From an uncultured Pelagibacteraceae bacterium (GTDB lineage: Bacteria; Pseudomonadota; Alphaproteobacteria; Pelagibacterales; Pelagibacteraceae): 64,000 nt of DNA. The stretch's first letter is position 1. Each line of letters begins with the position of its first letter. This document shows, in pieces, positions 18,589 to 29,309 of the stretch. Below the pieces are notes generated by a model. The model was given only the letters and a program-made list of their open reading frames with translations. It had not been told where the DNA came from and did no database searches. Location: positions 1 to 64,000 of the forward strand of contig CACEVB010000003.1 in NCBI GenBank assembly GCA_902562875.1. Direction: 5' to 3'. Made by a program: the position numbers and the translations under genes.

Positions 18589-20928
18589 ATGAAAAGTTTA
18601 TTAAAAAAAATATTAATTTCTTTAAGTTTTATAGTATTACTGATTGGCTTTACGGTAATTAGTATTTTATGGATATATTCTAATAAATTACCAGATTATA
18701 AATTTCTTACAAATTATAAACCTTCAGTTTCAAGCAAATTATATTCTGGAGATGGTAATTTAGTAATCGACTTTTCATCTGAGAAAAGAATATTTATACC
18801 ATTCAATGCAATACCTAAAAAAATAATTCATGCTTTTTTATCTGCAGAAGATAAAAATTTTTTTAAACATCCAGGTGTTGACGCCAAGGGTGTTGTGAGA
18901 GCTTTTTATAACAATATTTTTAATATTTTATCATCTAAAAGATTAGAGGGAGCTTCAACAATAACCCAACAAGTTGCAAAAAATTTTTTACTATCAAATG
19001 AGGTAAGTATAGATAGAAAAATAAAAGAGGCCATTTTAGCCTTCAGAATAGAGAGAGCCTTGTCAAAAGAGAGAATTTTAGAATTATATTTAAATCAAAT
19101 TTATTTAGGTGAGGGCAGTTATGGAATTGCGTCTGCTAGTTTGAAATATTTTGATAAACCAATTAATGATCTAAACTATTCTGAGGCAGCCTTACTCGCT
19201 GCTTTACCTAAAGCACCAAGTAAATACAATCCATATAAAAATATCGAATTAGCAAAATATAGAAGAAATTTAGTAATTAAAAACCTTTATGAAAATTTAT
19301 ATATAAATGAAATTGAATTAAAAAAACTATTAAATTCAAATATTATACTTAATAAAAGAAAAATAATTTATTTAGAGGAATCTAGATATTATGTCGAAGA
19401 GGTAAGAAAATCGATAGTAGAAAAATATGGTTTCGACAAAGTTTATAAACAAGGTTTTAATATTAAAACACCTTTAGATTTAAATTTACAAAAAATTGCA
19501 ACAGAATCTTTGAGAGAAGGTTTAATTAGTTATGACAGAAGAAGAGGATGGCGAGGACCTATAACAAATATTAATTATTCAAAAGATTGGTTTAAAAAGT
19601 TGGATAATTTGAAATTAGAAAAATCAATCGGCTGGGAAATCGCAATTATAAAAAAACTAAATAAGTATTTTGCAAATATTGAAACTCAAAATGAAAAAAA
19701 AGGTAAAATAAATTACTCAGAAATAAGTTGGACAAAAAAAGAATTTTCTCAATTATTTAAAATTGGAGACGTTGTATATGTTAAAAAAAAAAAAAATAAA
19801 AATTATTATTTAATGCAACTTCCTCTTGCTAATGGTGGAGTTGTAGTAATTGATCCTTTTAATGGAAGAGTAAAAGCTATTTCGGGTGGTTTTAGTTTTA
19901 AAAAAAGTGAATTCAACAGAGCAACACAAGCCTCGAGGCAACCAGGATCTGCTTTTAAACCATTTATTTACGCACTTGCTTTAGAAAATAATTTTAGGCC
20001 TAATTCGCTTATATTAGATGCTCCAATCGTATTAGATCAAGGAAAAGATTTAAAATTATGGAAACCAGAAAATTATGGTAAAAAATTTTACGGGTTATCA
20101 ACATTAAGAACAGGAATAGAAAAATCTAGAAATCTAATGACAGTCAGAATAGCCCAACAACTTGGTTTAAAAAAAATTACAAATTTGACAAAAAAGTTAA
20201 ATATATATGACAATCCTGAAGAATTGATGTCCATATCTTTAGGCTCAGCTGAAACAACGTTGTTAAAATTAACCTCAGCTTATTGTGTATTTGTAAATGG
20301 GGGAAAATTAATTAATCCAGTAATAATTGACAGAATACAAGATAGCCAAGGTAATACAATTTATAATTCGGAAAAAAGAGTTTGTGAACAATGTAACAAT
20401 ATATCATATCTTTCAAATAAATTTCCAATTTTAGAAAATAACTTTGAACAGATTTTCTCACCTCAAACTGCGTATCAAATGACTTCAATGTTAGAAGGTG
20501 TTATAGAAAGAGGCACAGGGAAAGGTTTAAAAAATATCAATTTAGACCTTGCAGGCAAAACAGGAACCACAAATAAAAATACAGATACTTGGTTTATAGG
20601 ATTTACTTCTAACTTGGTAGTCGGTGTTTATATAGGTTATGATGTTCCAAAAAGTTTAGGAAAATTTGAAACAGGTGCAAAAACAGCAATGCCAGTATTT
20701 AAATCATTTATAGAGAATGCAATTACTAAAAAAAATGCTAGACCTTTTAAAGTTTCAAAGGACATAAAAATGATGGTAGTAGATGCAAATACTGGAAAAA
20801 AAGCAGATTATGGATCAACAGATACACTGATTGAAGTATTTAAAATCGGTGAAATTAACAACAATTCTTTGGAAAATAAAAATTTAAATTATAAAATATT
20901 AAAAAATAATATATATAATTTTTATTAA
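18589..20928 (+). CDS. mrcA: Penicillin-binding protein 1A (transglycosylase/transpeptidase)
   Basis: EDKNFFKHPGVD, EGASTITQQVAKNF, RQPGSAFKPFIYALAL, LAGKTGTTN. Confidence 0.95.
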   Translation: MKSLLKKILISLSFIVLLIGFTVISILWIYSNKLPDYKFLTNYKPSVSSKLYSGDGNLVIDFSSEKRIFIPFNAIPKKIIHAFLSAEDKNFFKHPGVDAKGVVRAFYNNIFNILSSKRLEGASTITQQVAKNFLLSNEVSIDRKIKEAILAFRIERALSKERILELYLNQIYLGEGSYGIASASLKYFDKPINDLNYSEAALLAALPKAPSKYNPYKNIELAKYRRNLVIKNLYENLYINEIELKKLLNSNIILNKRKIIYLEESRYYVEEVRKSIVEKYGFDKVYKQGFNIKTPLDLNLQKIATESLREGLISYDRRRGWRGPITNINYSKDWFKKLDNLKLEKSIGWEIAIIKKLNKYFANIETQNEKKGKINYSEISWTKKEFSQLFKIGDVVYVKKKKNKNYYLMQLPLANGGVVVIDPFNGRVKAISGGFSFKKSEFNRATQASRQPGSAFKPFIYALALENNFRPNSLILDAPIVLDQGKDLKLWKPENYGKKFYGLSTLRTGIEKSRNLMTVRIAQQLGLKKITNLTKKLNIYDNPEELMSISLGSAETTLLKLTSAYCVFVNGGKLINPVIIDRIQDSQGNTIYNSEKRVCEQCNNISYLSNKFPILENNFEQIFSPQTAYQMTSMLEGVIERGTGKGLKNINLDLAGKTGTTNKNTDTWFIGFTSNLVVGVYIGYDVPKSLGKFETGAKTAMPVFKSFIENAITKKNARPFKVSKDIKMMVVDANTGKKADYGSTDTLIEVFKIGEINNNSLENKNLNYKILKNNIYNFY

Positions 20929-22026
20929 TGGAAAATACAATTTTAGAAATAATTAGTAAAATTGAAAAAGTAAATAAAAGAGTCAAGGAGTATCTTTGAC
21001 AAAAAAAAAATCTACACAAAAATAGACGAAATTAATAAAAGAATTGAAGACAACAATTTTTGGAAAAATAAATCATTAGCTGAAAAAACTTTAAAAGAAA
21101 AAAAAATATTTGATAATATAATTAACGATTATAAAAAAACTGAAATTGAGTGTAACGAAATCAATGAACTTTATAAACTTGCATTAGAGGAAAATAATAA
21201 AGAAATAATTCAAGACCTTGAGAGAAATATTATTAAACTAGATAAAAAATCAAGAAAAAACGAGATTAAATGTTTTTTATCTAAAGATACAGATATATTA
21301 GATGCATACCTTGAGATACATGCTGGAGCAGGTGGAACTGAAAGTCAAGATTGGGCTCAAATGCTTAGAAGAATGTACATGAAATGGTCATATAGTAAAA
21401 ATTTCAAAATTGAATTAATTAGTGAGCATAAGGGGGAGGAAGCTGGAATTAAATCCTCAATTTTAAAGATTAGAGGTGAATATACATATGGCATTTTAAA
21501 AATGGAATCTGGAATTCATAGACTTGTTCGAATATCTCCTTTCGACTCAGGCGCAAGGAGACATACTAGTTTTGCAAGTGTTTGGGTTTATCCAGTAATT
21601 AATGAAAGTTTAGATATAGAGATATTAGACAAAGATCTTAGAATTGATACATACAGATCAAGTGGAGCAGGCGGGCAACATGTAAATACTACCGATAGCG
21701 CGGTAAGAATAACACATCTGCCAACTAAGATTGTTGTTCAATGTCAGAATGAAAGATCTCAACATAAAAATAAAGAAACATGTATGCAAATGCTAAAAGC
21801 TAGACTCTACGAATTTGAATTACAAAAAAAAGAGAAAGAGGAGGAAAATACACAAAAAGCTAAATCTGAAATTGGATGGGGGCATCAGATCAGATCTTAT
21901 GTTCTACACCCTTACAGATTAGTAAAAGACAATAGGTCTAATTTTGAAACAAGTGATCCAGATAAAGTTTTAAATGGAGAAATTGACTCCTTTTTGGAAA
22001 GCTCACTCTACAGGTTAAATGATTAA
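20928..22026 (+). CDS. prfB: Peptide chain release factor 2, expressed by programmed +1 frameshift at 20994-21000
   Basis: Frame 0 from ATG 20928 runs 23 codons to in-frame TGA 20997-20999 inside AAGGAGTATCTTTGAC. +1 frame from GAC 20998 is open through 21361 to 22026, giving DILDAYLEIHAGAGGTESQDWAQML and SSGAGGQHVNTTDSAVRITH. The ORF track lists only 21361-22026. Confidence 0.96.
20985..21000 (+). promoter_or_regulatory. prfB programmed ribosomal frameshift element (SD-like AAGGAG, TAT, CTT slip codon, TGA-C)
   Basis: AAGGAGTATCTTTGAC matches the E. coli prfB element AGGGGGTATCTTTGAC at 14 of 16 positions, with identical spacing. Confidence 0.95.
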
Positions 22027-24229
22027 ATACATATTTAGAACTTTGTCCTTAACATTTTTATTAATTATTTTTTTTATATTTTATTTAACATTCATCGGTG
22101 TTGAAACATCAAGATTTAATAAAATAATTGAAAAACAGATTTATCAATATGATGAAAAAATTCAAATTGAACTAAAAAAAGTTAATATAAGACTTTTTCC
22201 ATCAGAATTAAAACTTAAACTATATTCAGAAAATGCAAATTTAATTTTTGATAAAAAATTACTAAAAATTAGAAATATCAAATCAAATTTACCATTTAAA
22301 ATTTTTTTTTCAAAAAATAAAACAATAGAAAATCTAGATATTTCAACTGAAAGCAACAACATAAATGATGTCATTAGTTTTATAAGATTGTTTAAAAATA
22401 ACATTAATACAATGCTAGCATCTAGATTTATTAAAAAGGGAAAAGTGGAATTGAATATAAAATTGAATTTTGATGATGAAGGTAAAATTGATGATAATTA
22501 TATATTAAGTGGAAAAATTAATACCGCTGTGATTGAATTACCCGATCAAAAAAAATTAAATACAACTTTTAATTTTTTTGCAAAAAAAAAAGAGTATTCC
22601 ATCACTGATCTTTCAATTAATTATCATGGAATAAAATTAAGTTCCAAAAAAATAAAAATTATAGATAATAAAAACTATTTGAAAATTAATGGTGACATAT
22701 CAAATGATTTTCAAGAATTTAATAAAGGTATTATTTCATTTGTACCAATTAATATTTTTAATAATATAGAGAGTGATAAAATTAATTTACAATCATCAAA
22801 TCAATTTACATTCAATTTAAAAAATAAATTTAAAATTTCTGATGTCAATTTTAATTCAAAATTAAAATTAAAAAATTTAAATTATAAAATTAAAAATCAA
22901 AATTTAAAAAAAATATTTAAAATAAAGGACAAAATAATTTTAAGTAATCATGTAATGGAAATTAATTTAGAAGCAAGTTCGTTAAAACTTTTAGATAGGT
23001 CTAAAATTTCAATAAATGGATCCGGGGAAATAAATAATAACAATATAGTAGATAATTTAACATATAATTTTTCACAAGAAAAAAAAAATAAAGATCTAAT
23101 GTTAAATTTTAAAATTAACCAAAATTCGATAAGTCTAGATGCTCTTGAATATAATAAGGATAAAAAAATTAAGTCTGAAATTGTAGTTGATTTAAATTTT
23201 AATGATAAAAACTATTTAAATTTAAGAAAAATATATCTTAAAGAAAATAACAATTTTTTTGAAATTTTAAATCTAAGAATGGATGATAAAAAAGAATTCG
23301 AAAGTGTTGATAGTATTTCATTAAATTTTGTAAATAATTTTCAAAACAAAAACAAACTCAATATAATAAGAAATAAGAATATTTATACTGTAAAAGGTGA
23401 TGTTTTTGATGGAACCAATGCTATTAATACTTTTATCAATTCTACAAAAACAAATTCTATATTTACATCAAAAAAACAATCTATTTTGCTTGATATTTCA
23501 AAATTTTATATAGATAAAAATAATTATGTTAAAAACTTAAATGGCGAAATTAATTTACACAAAAAAGAGATTTTAGATCTTAAAATTAAATCTGTTTTCA
23601 GTAATGGAGAAAGATTAAATTTAAGTGTTAAAACAAACGAAAAAAACCACCGTGTAACAACTTTATCGACAAGATATCCTAAACCACTCATCAGCAGATA
23701 TAAGTTTATCAAAGGATTTGAAAACGGCAATTTAGATTTTCAATCGATTAAAAAAGACGGAAAATCATATTCAACTTTAATTATTGATAATTTTAAAGTT
23801 AGAGAGGTGCCGGTCTTAGCTAAAATACTCACTCTTGCTTCTCTTCAAGGTATTGCAGATTTGTTAACTGGAGATGGAATAAGATTTACAGATTTTGAAA
23901 TGAAATTTACTAATGAATCCTCATTGATGGAAATACAAGAGATATATGCTATAGGACCAGCAATTTCTTTATTAATGGGAGGTTATGTTGAACAAGATAA
24001 AATTACCAGTTTAAAAGGTACTCTAGTTCCTGCCACTACAATAAATCGAACCATATCCTCTATACCTTTGATTGGAGATATATTAGTTGGAAAAAAGGTT
24101 GGTGAAGGTGTTTTTGGGGTAAGTTTTAAAATAAAAGGATCTCCAAATAATCTTAAAACCACTGTAAATCCTATAAAAACTCTTACCCCTAGATTTATTA
24201 CAAGAACATTGGAGAAATTAAAAGATTAA
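22019..24229 (+). CDS. AsmA-like / YhdP-type (DUF3971-like) envelope protein
   Basis: N-terminal TM; C-terminal VLAKILTLASLQGIADLLTGDGIRFTDFEMKF...GTLVPATTINRTISSIPLIGDILVG typical of AsmA-like C-termini. Confidence 0.8.
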   Translation: MIKYIFRTLSLTFLLIIFFIFYLTFIGVETSRFNKIIEKQIYQYDEKIQIELKKVNIRLFPSELKLKLYSENANLIFDKKLLKIRNIKSNLPFKIFFSKNKTIENLDISTESNNINDVISFIRLFKNNINTMLASRFIKKGKVELNIKLNFDDEGKIDDNYILSGKINTAVIELPDQKKLNTTFNFFAKKKEYSITDLSINYHGIKLSSKKIKIIDNKNYLKINGDISNDFQEFNKGIISFVPINIFNNIESDKINLQSSNQFTFNLKNKFKISDVNFNSKLKLKNLNYKIKNQNLKKIFKIKDKIILSNHVMEINLEASSLKLLDRSKISINGSGEINNNNIVDNLTYNFSQEKKNKDLMLNFKINQNSISLDALEYNKDKKIKSEIVVDLNFNDKNYLNLRKIYLKENNNFFEILNLRMDDKKEFESVDSISLNFVNNFQNKNKLNIIRNKNIYTVKGDVFDGTNAINTFINSTKTNSIFTSKKQSILLDISKFYIDKNNYVKNLNGEINLHKKEILDLKIKSVFSNGERLNLSVKTNEKNHRVTTLSTRYPKPLISRYKFIKGFENGNLDFQSIKKDGKSYSTLIIDNFKVREVPVLAKILTLASLQGIADLLTGDGIRFTDFEMKFTNESSLMEIQEIYAIGPAISLLMGGYVEQDKITSLKGTLVPATTINRTISSIPLIGDILVGKKVGEGVFGVSFKIKGSPNNLKTTVNPIKTLTPRFITRTLEKLKD

Positions 24230-25455
24230 TGTAATTTTATTACAGTATGTTTTTTTTTGCCAAACGAAATTTTACAATATCCATTTTTGAAAAAACTGTT
24301 ATCAATAATAAGATTATCTCGTACAATCAAACTATTATTAATTTTAATTCCATTGTTTTTAATAGCACGTCTAATTTCACTTTTAGATGATAATATTTTT
24401 GAAAATAAAATAAAATCTAACAAATTCATACCTTTCACTAAATTGTCTTTTCTTAGATGAATAGATGGAATATCTTTGCCAATATTACCTTTTTCAAAAG
24501 TATCTCTGGCAGTTTTTTCTGCATCTTTTGCCTTAGACCTACCATGCAACATTGCTGTAGTTTCGTTTGCTAAAAGTATTTTTAATTTATTTATATTGTC
24601 AAATTTTTTCAATTCTATTTTATTTACGTTTAAATCAGTAAACATTTTTAAAAATTTTATAACATCATCATCTTCTGTATTCCTCCAAAACTGCCAGTAC
24701 TCATATGCAGATAACAGTTTTGAGTCTAACCAAATGGCTCCTTTTTCTGTCTTTCCCATTTTAGCACCAGAAGCTAATGTTATTAATGGAGTAGTTAAAC
24801 CAAATACTTGTTTTCCAGAATGTCTTTTTACTAATTCCACACCATTAATAATATTTCCCCATTGATCTGAACCTCCTATTTGAAGTTTACAATTTTTTGT
24901 TCTATTTAATTCTAAAAAATCATATGCCTGTAAAATCATATAATTGAATTCCATATAACTTAATGACTGTTCTCTTTCCAACCTTAGTTTGACACTGTCA
25001 AAACCCAACATTTTATTTATAGTAAAATATTTTCCTATTTCTCTTAAAAAATTTATATATTTTAATTTCCCAAGCCATTTATAATTATTAATGAATATTG
25101 GTTTTAATTTAGGATTTTTTGTTTTAAGAAAGATATTAAAAACTTTTTTAATACTATTTATATTATTCTCAATTTGTTTATCTGATAAAATTTTTCTGGT
25201 TTCATCTTTTCCTGATGGATCACCAATTCTTGTTGTGCCACCACCTAATAGAACTATAGGTCTATGCCCGTGCTTTTGCAGCATCCTCAAACACATAATT
25301 TGCAATAAACTTCCAACATGTAAACTTGGGGCTGTAGAGTCAAAACCTATATATGCGTTTATACTGTTATTTTCTAATACTTTTGAAAGTTCATGCTCGT
25401 TGGTACATTGATATAAGTAACCTCTTTCTTTAAATTCTTTTAAAAATTTATTCAT
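24226..25455 (-). CDS. tyrS: Tyrosyl-tRNA synthetase
   Basis: YIGFDSTAPSLHVGSLLQI, QIGGSDQWGNIINGVEL, KMGKTEKGAIWLD, S4-like C-terminus. Confidence 0.96.
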   Translation of the reverse strand: MNKFLKEFKERGYLYQCTNEHELSKVLENNSINAYIGFDSTAPSLHVGSLLQIMCLRMLQKHGHRPIVLLGGGTTRIGDPSGKDETRKILSDKQIENNINSIKKVFNIFLKTKNPKLKPIFINNYKWLGKLKYINFLREIGKYFTINKMLGFDSVKLRLEREQSLSYMEFNYMILQAYDFLELNRTKNCKLQIGGSDQWGNIINGVELVKRHSGKQVFGLTTPLITLASGAKMGKTEKGAIWLDSKLLSAYEYWQFWRNTEDDDVIKFLKMFTDLNVNKIELKKFDNINKLKILLANETTAMLHGRSKAKDAEKTARDTFEKGNIGKDIPSIHLRKDNLVKGMNLLDFILFSKILSSKSEIRRAIKNNGIKINNSLIVRDNLIIDNSFFKNGYCKISFGKKKHTVIKLH

Positions 25456-25501
25456 GATTTATAGTTCTACAATATACAATTTTTGCTAAAAAAAAATAAT
25501 T

Positions 25502-26644
25502 ATGGCTAAAATATTTACATCTTTAGGATTAATGAGTGGTACTTCTGGTGATGGTATAGATGCCTCAATCATAAAAACCGATGGTAACGATAAATTTGAG
25601 CCGATAAATGACTTTTATTTTGAATATACTGATGAGATTTTTGAAAGATATTTGGAAATTTCAGAAAAGATAAATAGCAAGAATGATTTAACAAAGCTTT
25701 CAAAAAAAATTCATGATTTTGAGAGAGAAATAACCGTATTTAATGCAAAAATTATTAATAAAATTTTAAATAAATATAAAAAACACATTGATTTTATAGG
25801 ATATCATGGTCAAACAATTTATCACAATCCTTTAAAAAAAATTTCAGTACAATTAGGTAATGCAGACTTATTGTCAAACTTAACAAAAATAAATGTAGTC
25901 TACAATTTTAGAGAAAATGATTTGAAAAATGGTGGTCAAGGAGCTCCTTTGACACCAATCTTTCATAAGCTGCTCTCAACTCACTTGAATATAAACCCCA
26001 TTTTTTTTGTTAATATTGGTGGAATAGTTAATGTTACAACAGTATTAAATAATAAAATTTTTGCTACAGATATTGGACCTGGAATGTGTTTAATCGATAA
26101 GTGGGTAAGATTAAATTCAGATTTAAAATTTGACTACGAAGGCAAAATTGCAGCAAGTGGTAAAATTAGTAATAATTTAAATTATTATCTTGATAATTTT
26201 TTTAGTTTGGAGAAAAAAGACGAAAATAAAAAATATATTAAGTCCTTTGATATAAAAGATTTCGATTTATCTTTTATAAGAGGACTTAGATTCGAAGATG
26301 GCGCATCTACATTGGTAGAAATCACAGTAAGTATAATTTTAGATTATTATTTGTATATTAAAAAATTTGCTAAATTAAAAAATACTAATCTCAAAATAAT
26401 ATTAAGCGGTGGTGGAAGAAAAAATAAATATTTAATAAATAGATTAAAATTAAATTTATCAAAATTTAATATTTATGAAAATAACTTAAATTTAATTGAT
26501 GATTATAAAATTAATGGAGATTTTATAGAATCCAAAGCATTTGCATATTTAGCAGTTAGGTCTTTCTTAAATTTACCAACATCTTTTCCAGACACAACAG
26601 ATTGTGATAAGCCAACAGTGGGTGGAGATATTATACTTATATAA
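25502..26644 (+). CDS. anmK: Anhydro-N-acetylmuramic acid kinase
   Basis: LGLMSGTSGDGIDASII, GYHGQTIYHNP, GGIVNVT, ESKAFAYLAVRS. Confidence 0.93.
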   Translation: MAKIFTSLGLMSGTSGDGIDASIIKTDGNDKFEPINDFYFEYTDEIFERYLEISEKINSKNDLTKLSKKIHDFEREITVFNAKIINKILNKYKKHIDFIGYHGQTIYHNPLKKISVQLGNADLLSNLTKINVVYNFRENDLKNGGQGAPLTPIFHKLLSTHLNINPIFFVNIGGIVNVTTVLNNKIFATDIGPGMCLIDKWVRLNSDLKFDYEGKIAASGKISNNLNYYLDNFFSLEKKDENKKYIKSFDIKDFDLSFIRGLRFEDGASTLVEITVSIILDYYLYIKKFAKLKNTNLKIILSGGGRKNKYLINRLKLNLSKFNIYENNLNLIDDYKINGDFIESKAFAYLAVRSFLNLPTSFPDTTDCDKPTVGGDIILI

Positions 26645-26647
26645 CAA

Positions 26648-27304
26648 TTAATAAAGTGCTGTCTCTTTATCAATATATTTATTTAAAACTTTAATTAAGT
26701 CTTTATCAGCTTTCGAAAAAAAATGATTAGCATTATTTACACTTTGAAAATCAACATTTATACCTTTTTGTGCACTAAGTCTTTTATTTAGTTCATTTAA
26801 ATTATCATATGGAACTAGTTCATCATTCTTACCATAAATAATTATACCTGATGTGGGGCATGGGGACAAAAAAGAGAAATCATAAACGTTTGGTTGAGGA
26901 GAAATAGCAATAAATCTATTTATTTCTGGTCGTCTCATTAAGAGTTGCATCGCTATTAAAGACCCAAAAGAAAAACCGGAAATCCAGCATTGAGAATTGT
27001 CAAAGTTTTCTCTTTCGATCCAATCTAATGCAGCAGCAGCATCTGCTAATTCCCCTTGACCGTTATCAAAATTTCCGTCACTTTTTCCTACACCTCTAAA
27101 ATTTACTCTACAAACAGAAAAATTATTTTCCATAAAAGTATTAAATGTATCTACAACTACTTTGTTATTCATAGTTCCACCATATTGTGGATGAGGATGT
27201 AGCACTAAAGCAATTGGTGAAGTACTTTTTTTACTTTTAAAATATTTTGCTTCTAATCTACCTGCTGGTCCTGGAATAAAAACTTCTGAAATTTTACTAT
27301 CCAT
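26648..27304 (-). CDS. Alpha/beta hydrolase
   Basis: GPAGRLEAKYF, VLHPHPQYGGTMNNKVV, FRGVGKSDGNFDNGQGELADAAAALDW, GFSFGSLIAM. Confidence 0.88.
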   Translation of the reverse strand: MDSKISEVFIPGPAGRLEAKYFKSKKSTSPIALVLHPHPQYGGTMNNKVVVDTFNTFMENNFSVCRVNFRGVGKSDGNFDNGQGELADAAAALDWIERENFDNSQCWISGFSFGSLIAMQLLMRRPEINRFIAISPQPNVYDFSFLSPCPTSGIIIYGKNDELVPYDNLNELNKRLSAQKGINVDFQSVNNANHFFSKADKDLIKVLNKYIDKETALY

Positions 27305-27386
27305 AAATGAAACTGATTATCACTCTCAAAAAAAAATATACATTTTTCTATCAAAACAGGGTGACAAAATGCAAGTTTAAAAATAG

Positions 27387-27416
27387 ATAAAGTTGACTAA
27401 ATCACTCGGGAATATA
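27387..27416 (+). promoter_or_regulatory. Candidate IscR (Rrf2) type-1-like operator overlapping the suf operon promoter
   Basis: ATAAAGTTGACTAAATCACTCGGGAATATA resembles E. coli type 1 IscR sites (ATAxxTGACTaaaatAGTCxxxTAT); TTGACT/TATAAA-like promoter hexamers lie in the same stretch, upstream of an IscR-like gene. Confidence 0.55.
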
Positions 27417-27444
27417 TAAATAAAGCGCTAAATTATTGATTTTT

Positions 27445-27873
27445 ATGAAACTATCTACTAAAGGAAGATATGCTGTAATGGCTCTCACAGATCTTGCATT
27501 ATATGATTTAAAGGGACCTGTATCTTTAAGAGATATATCCTTAAGACAAAATATATCCTTATTATATTTAGAACAAATATTTTTAAGATTAAAAAATAAA
27601 GAAATTGTAAAAAGTGTAAGAGGTAAAAAGGGTGGTTATAAGTTATCAAAAGATGCGTCGAAAATAAAATTATCTGAAATATTAAATGCTGTTGACGAAA
27701 AATTAAAAACAGTAAGATGTGTCAAGCATTTAAAAAAAGGATGTAATGGTAAATCAATTAAGTGTAACACACATAGGTTATGGGATGAATTAGATAACCA
27801 TATTAGTTCTTTCTTAGAAAAAAAATATCTTAGTGAACTAGCATATAGAAATAATTTAGAGAGAAGTTTATAA
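27445..27873 (+). CDS. iscR: Rrf2-family transcriptional regulator, IscR-like
   Basis: [19 protein letters not shown], Cys-rich region [19 protein letters not shown] as in Fe-S-binding IscR; heads the suf operon. Confidence 0.88.
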   Translation: MKLSTKGRYAVMALTDLALYDLKGPVSLRDISLRQNISLLYLEQIFLRLKNKEIVKSVRGKKGGYKLSKDASKIKLSEILNAVDEKLKTVRCVKHLKKGCNGKSIKCNTHRLWDELDNHISSFLEKKYLSELAYRNNLERSL

Positions 27874-29309
27874 TGAGAGAAAACGAAATAGATAAATTAA
27901 AAGAATATAAATATGGTTTTACAACTGATATTGAAAATATAAAATCTCCAAAAGGTTTAAATAAAAAAACAATTGAATTTATATCCAAAATAAAAAATGA
28001 ACCAGATTGGATGCTTAGTTGGAGATTAAAGGCTTTTGAAAGGCTACAAAAAATAAAAGAACCAGATTGGCAGAAGCCCAAATATCCAAAAATTGACTAT
28101 CAAGATCTTTATTATTATTCAGCTCCCAAGACAGCGAATAGCAAACCAAAAAATCTTGACGAGGTTGATCCAAAATTAATTGAAACATATAAAAAGCTAG
28201 GAATACCACTTAATGAGCAGAAACGTTTAAATGGTATCGCTGTAGATGCGGTATTCGACTCTGTTTCTGTTGCAACAACATTTAAAGACAAGTTGAATGA
28301 GGTAGGTGTAATCTTTTGTTCAATATCGGAGGCAATACAAAAACATCCAAATTTAGTTAAAAAATATCTTGGTTCTGTAATTCCAATTAATGACCATTAC
28401 TTTGCTACGCTTAACTCAGCAGTTTTTACAGATGGATCTTTCGTATATATACCCGAAGGAGTGAGATGTCCTATGGAATTGTCTACATACTTCAGAATTA
28501 ATGCATCTCAAACAGGCCAATTTGAAAGAACTTTAATAATAGCAGACAAAAATAGTTATGTTAGTTATTTAGAAGGATGTACAGCACCAATGAGAGATGA
28601 AAACCAATTACATGCTGCAAACGTTGAGTTAATTGCGTTAGAGGGAGCTGAAATAAAATATTCAACAGTTCAAAATTGGTATCCGGGTGATGAAAATGGA
28701 AATGGTGGAATATATAACTTCGTAACAAAAAGAGGACTTTGTAAAGAAAAAAATTCAAAAATCTCATGGACACAAGTGGAAACTGGTTCAGCAATAACTT
28801 GGAAATATCCGAGTTGTATTTTGCAGGGAGATAATTCTATTGGTGAATTTTATTCTATAGCGATAACTAATAATCATCAAAAAGCTGATACAGGTACAAA
28901 AATGATTCACTTAGGAAAAAACACCAAAAGCAAAATAATTTCTAAGGGAATTTCTGCAGGTTTTGCAGATAATACTTATAGAGGATTAGTTGATATATTT
29001 CCAAAAGCAAAAAATTCTCAAAACTTTACACAATGTGACTCTTTACTTATGGGAAACAAATGTGGTGCTCACACAGTCCCATATATTAAAAATAGAAATT
29101 CAGATTCAAATATTGCTCATGAAGCTACAACTTCTAAAATTAGTGAGGACCAGTTATTTTATTGTCAACAAAGGGGTTTAAATTCCGAGGAGGCAGTAAG
29201 CTTGATTGTTAATGGGTTTTGCAAAGAAGTTTTGCAACAATTGCCCATGGAATTCGCTGTAGAGGCCCAAAAACTTGTTGGTATAAGTTTGGAAGGCAGT
29301 GTTGGATAA
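27873..29309 (+). CDS. sufB: Fe-S cluster assembly scaffold SufB
   Basis: [75 protein letters not shown]. Confidence 0.97.
   Translation: MRENEIDKLKEYKYGFTTDIENIKSPKGLNKKTIEFISKIKNEPDWMLSWRLKAFERLQKIKEPDWQKPKYPKIDYQDLYYYSAPKTANSKPKNLDEVDPKLIETYKKLGIPLNEQKRLNGIAVDAVFDSVSVATTFKDKLNEVGVIFCSISEAIQKHPNLVKKYLGSVIPINDHYFATLNSAVFTDGSFVYIPEGVRCPMELSTYFRINASQTGQFERTLIIADKNSYVSYLEGCTAPMRDENQLHAANVELIALEGAEIKYSTVQNWYPGDENGNGGIYNFVTKRGLCKEKNSKISWTQVETGSAITWKYPSCILQGDNSIGEFYSIAITNNHQKADTGTKMIHLGKNTKSKIISKGISAGFADNTYRGLVDIFPKAKNSQNFTQCDSLLMGNKCGAHTVPYIKNRNSDSNIAHEATTSKISEDQLFYCQQRGLNSEEAVSLIVNGFCKEVLQQLPMEFAVEAQKLVGISLEGSVG

Noticed and set aside
20928-21361. prfB as a pseudogene because of the in-frame TGA
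   Set aside because: The stop is part of the canonical programmed frameshift cassette and the +1 frame is fully open with intact RF2 motifs.
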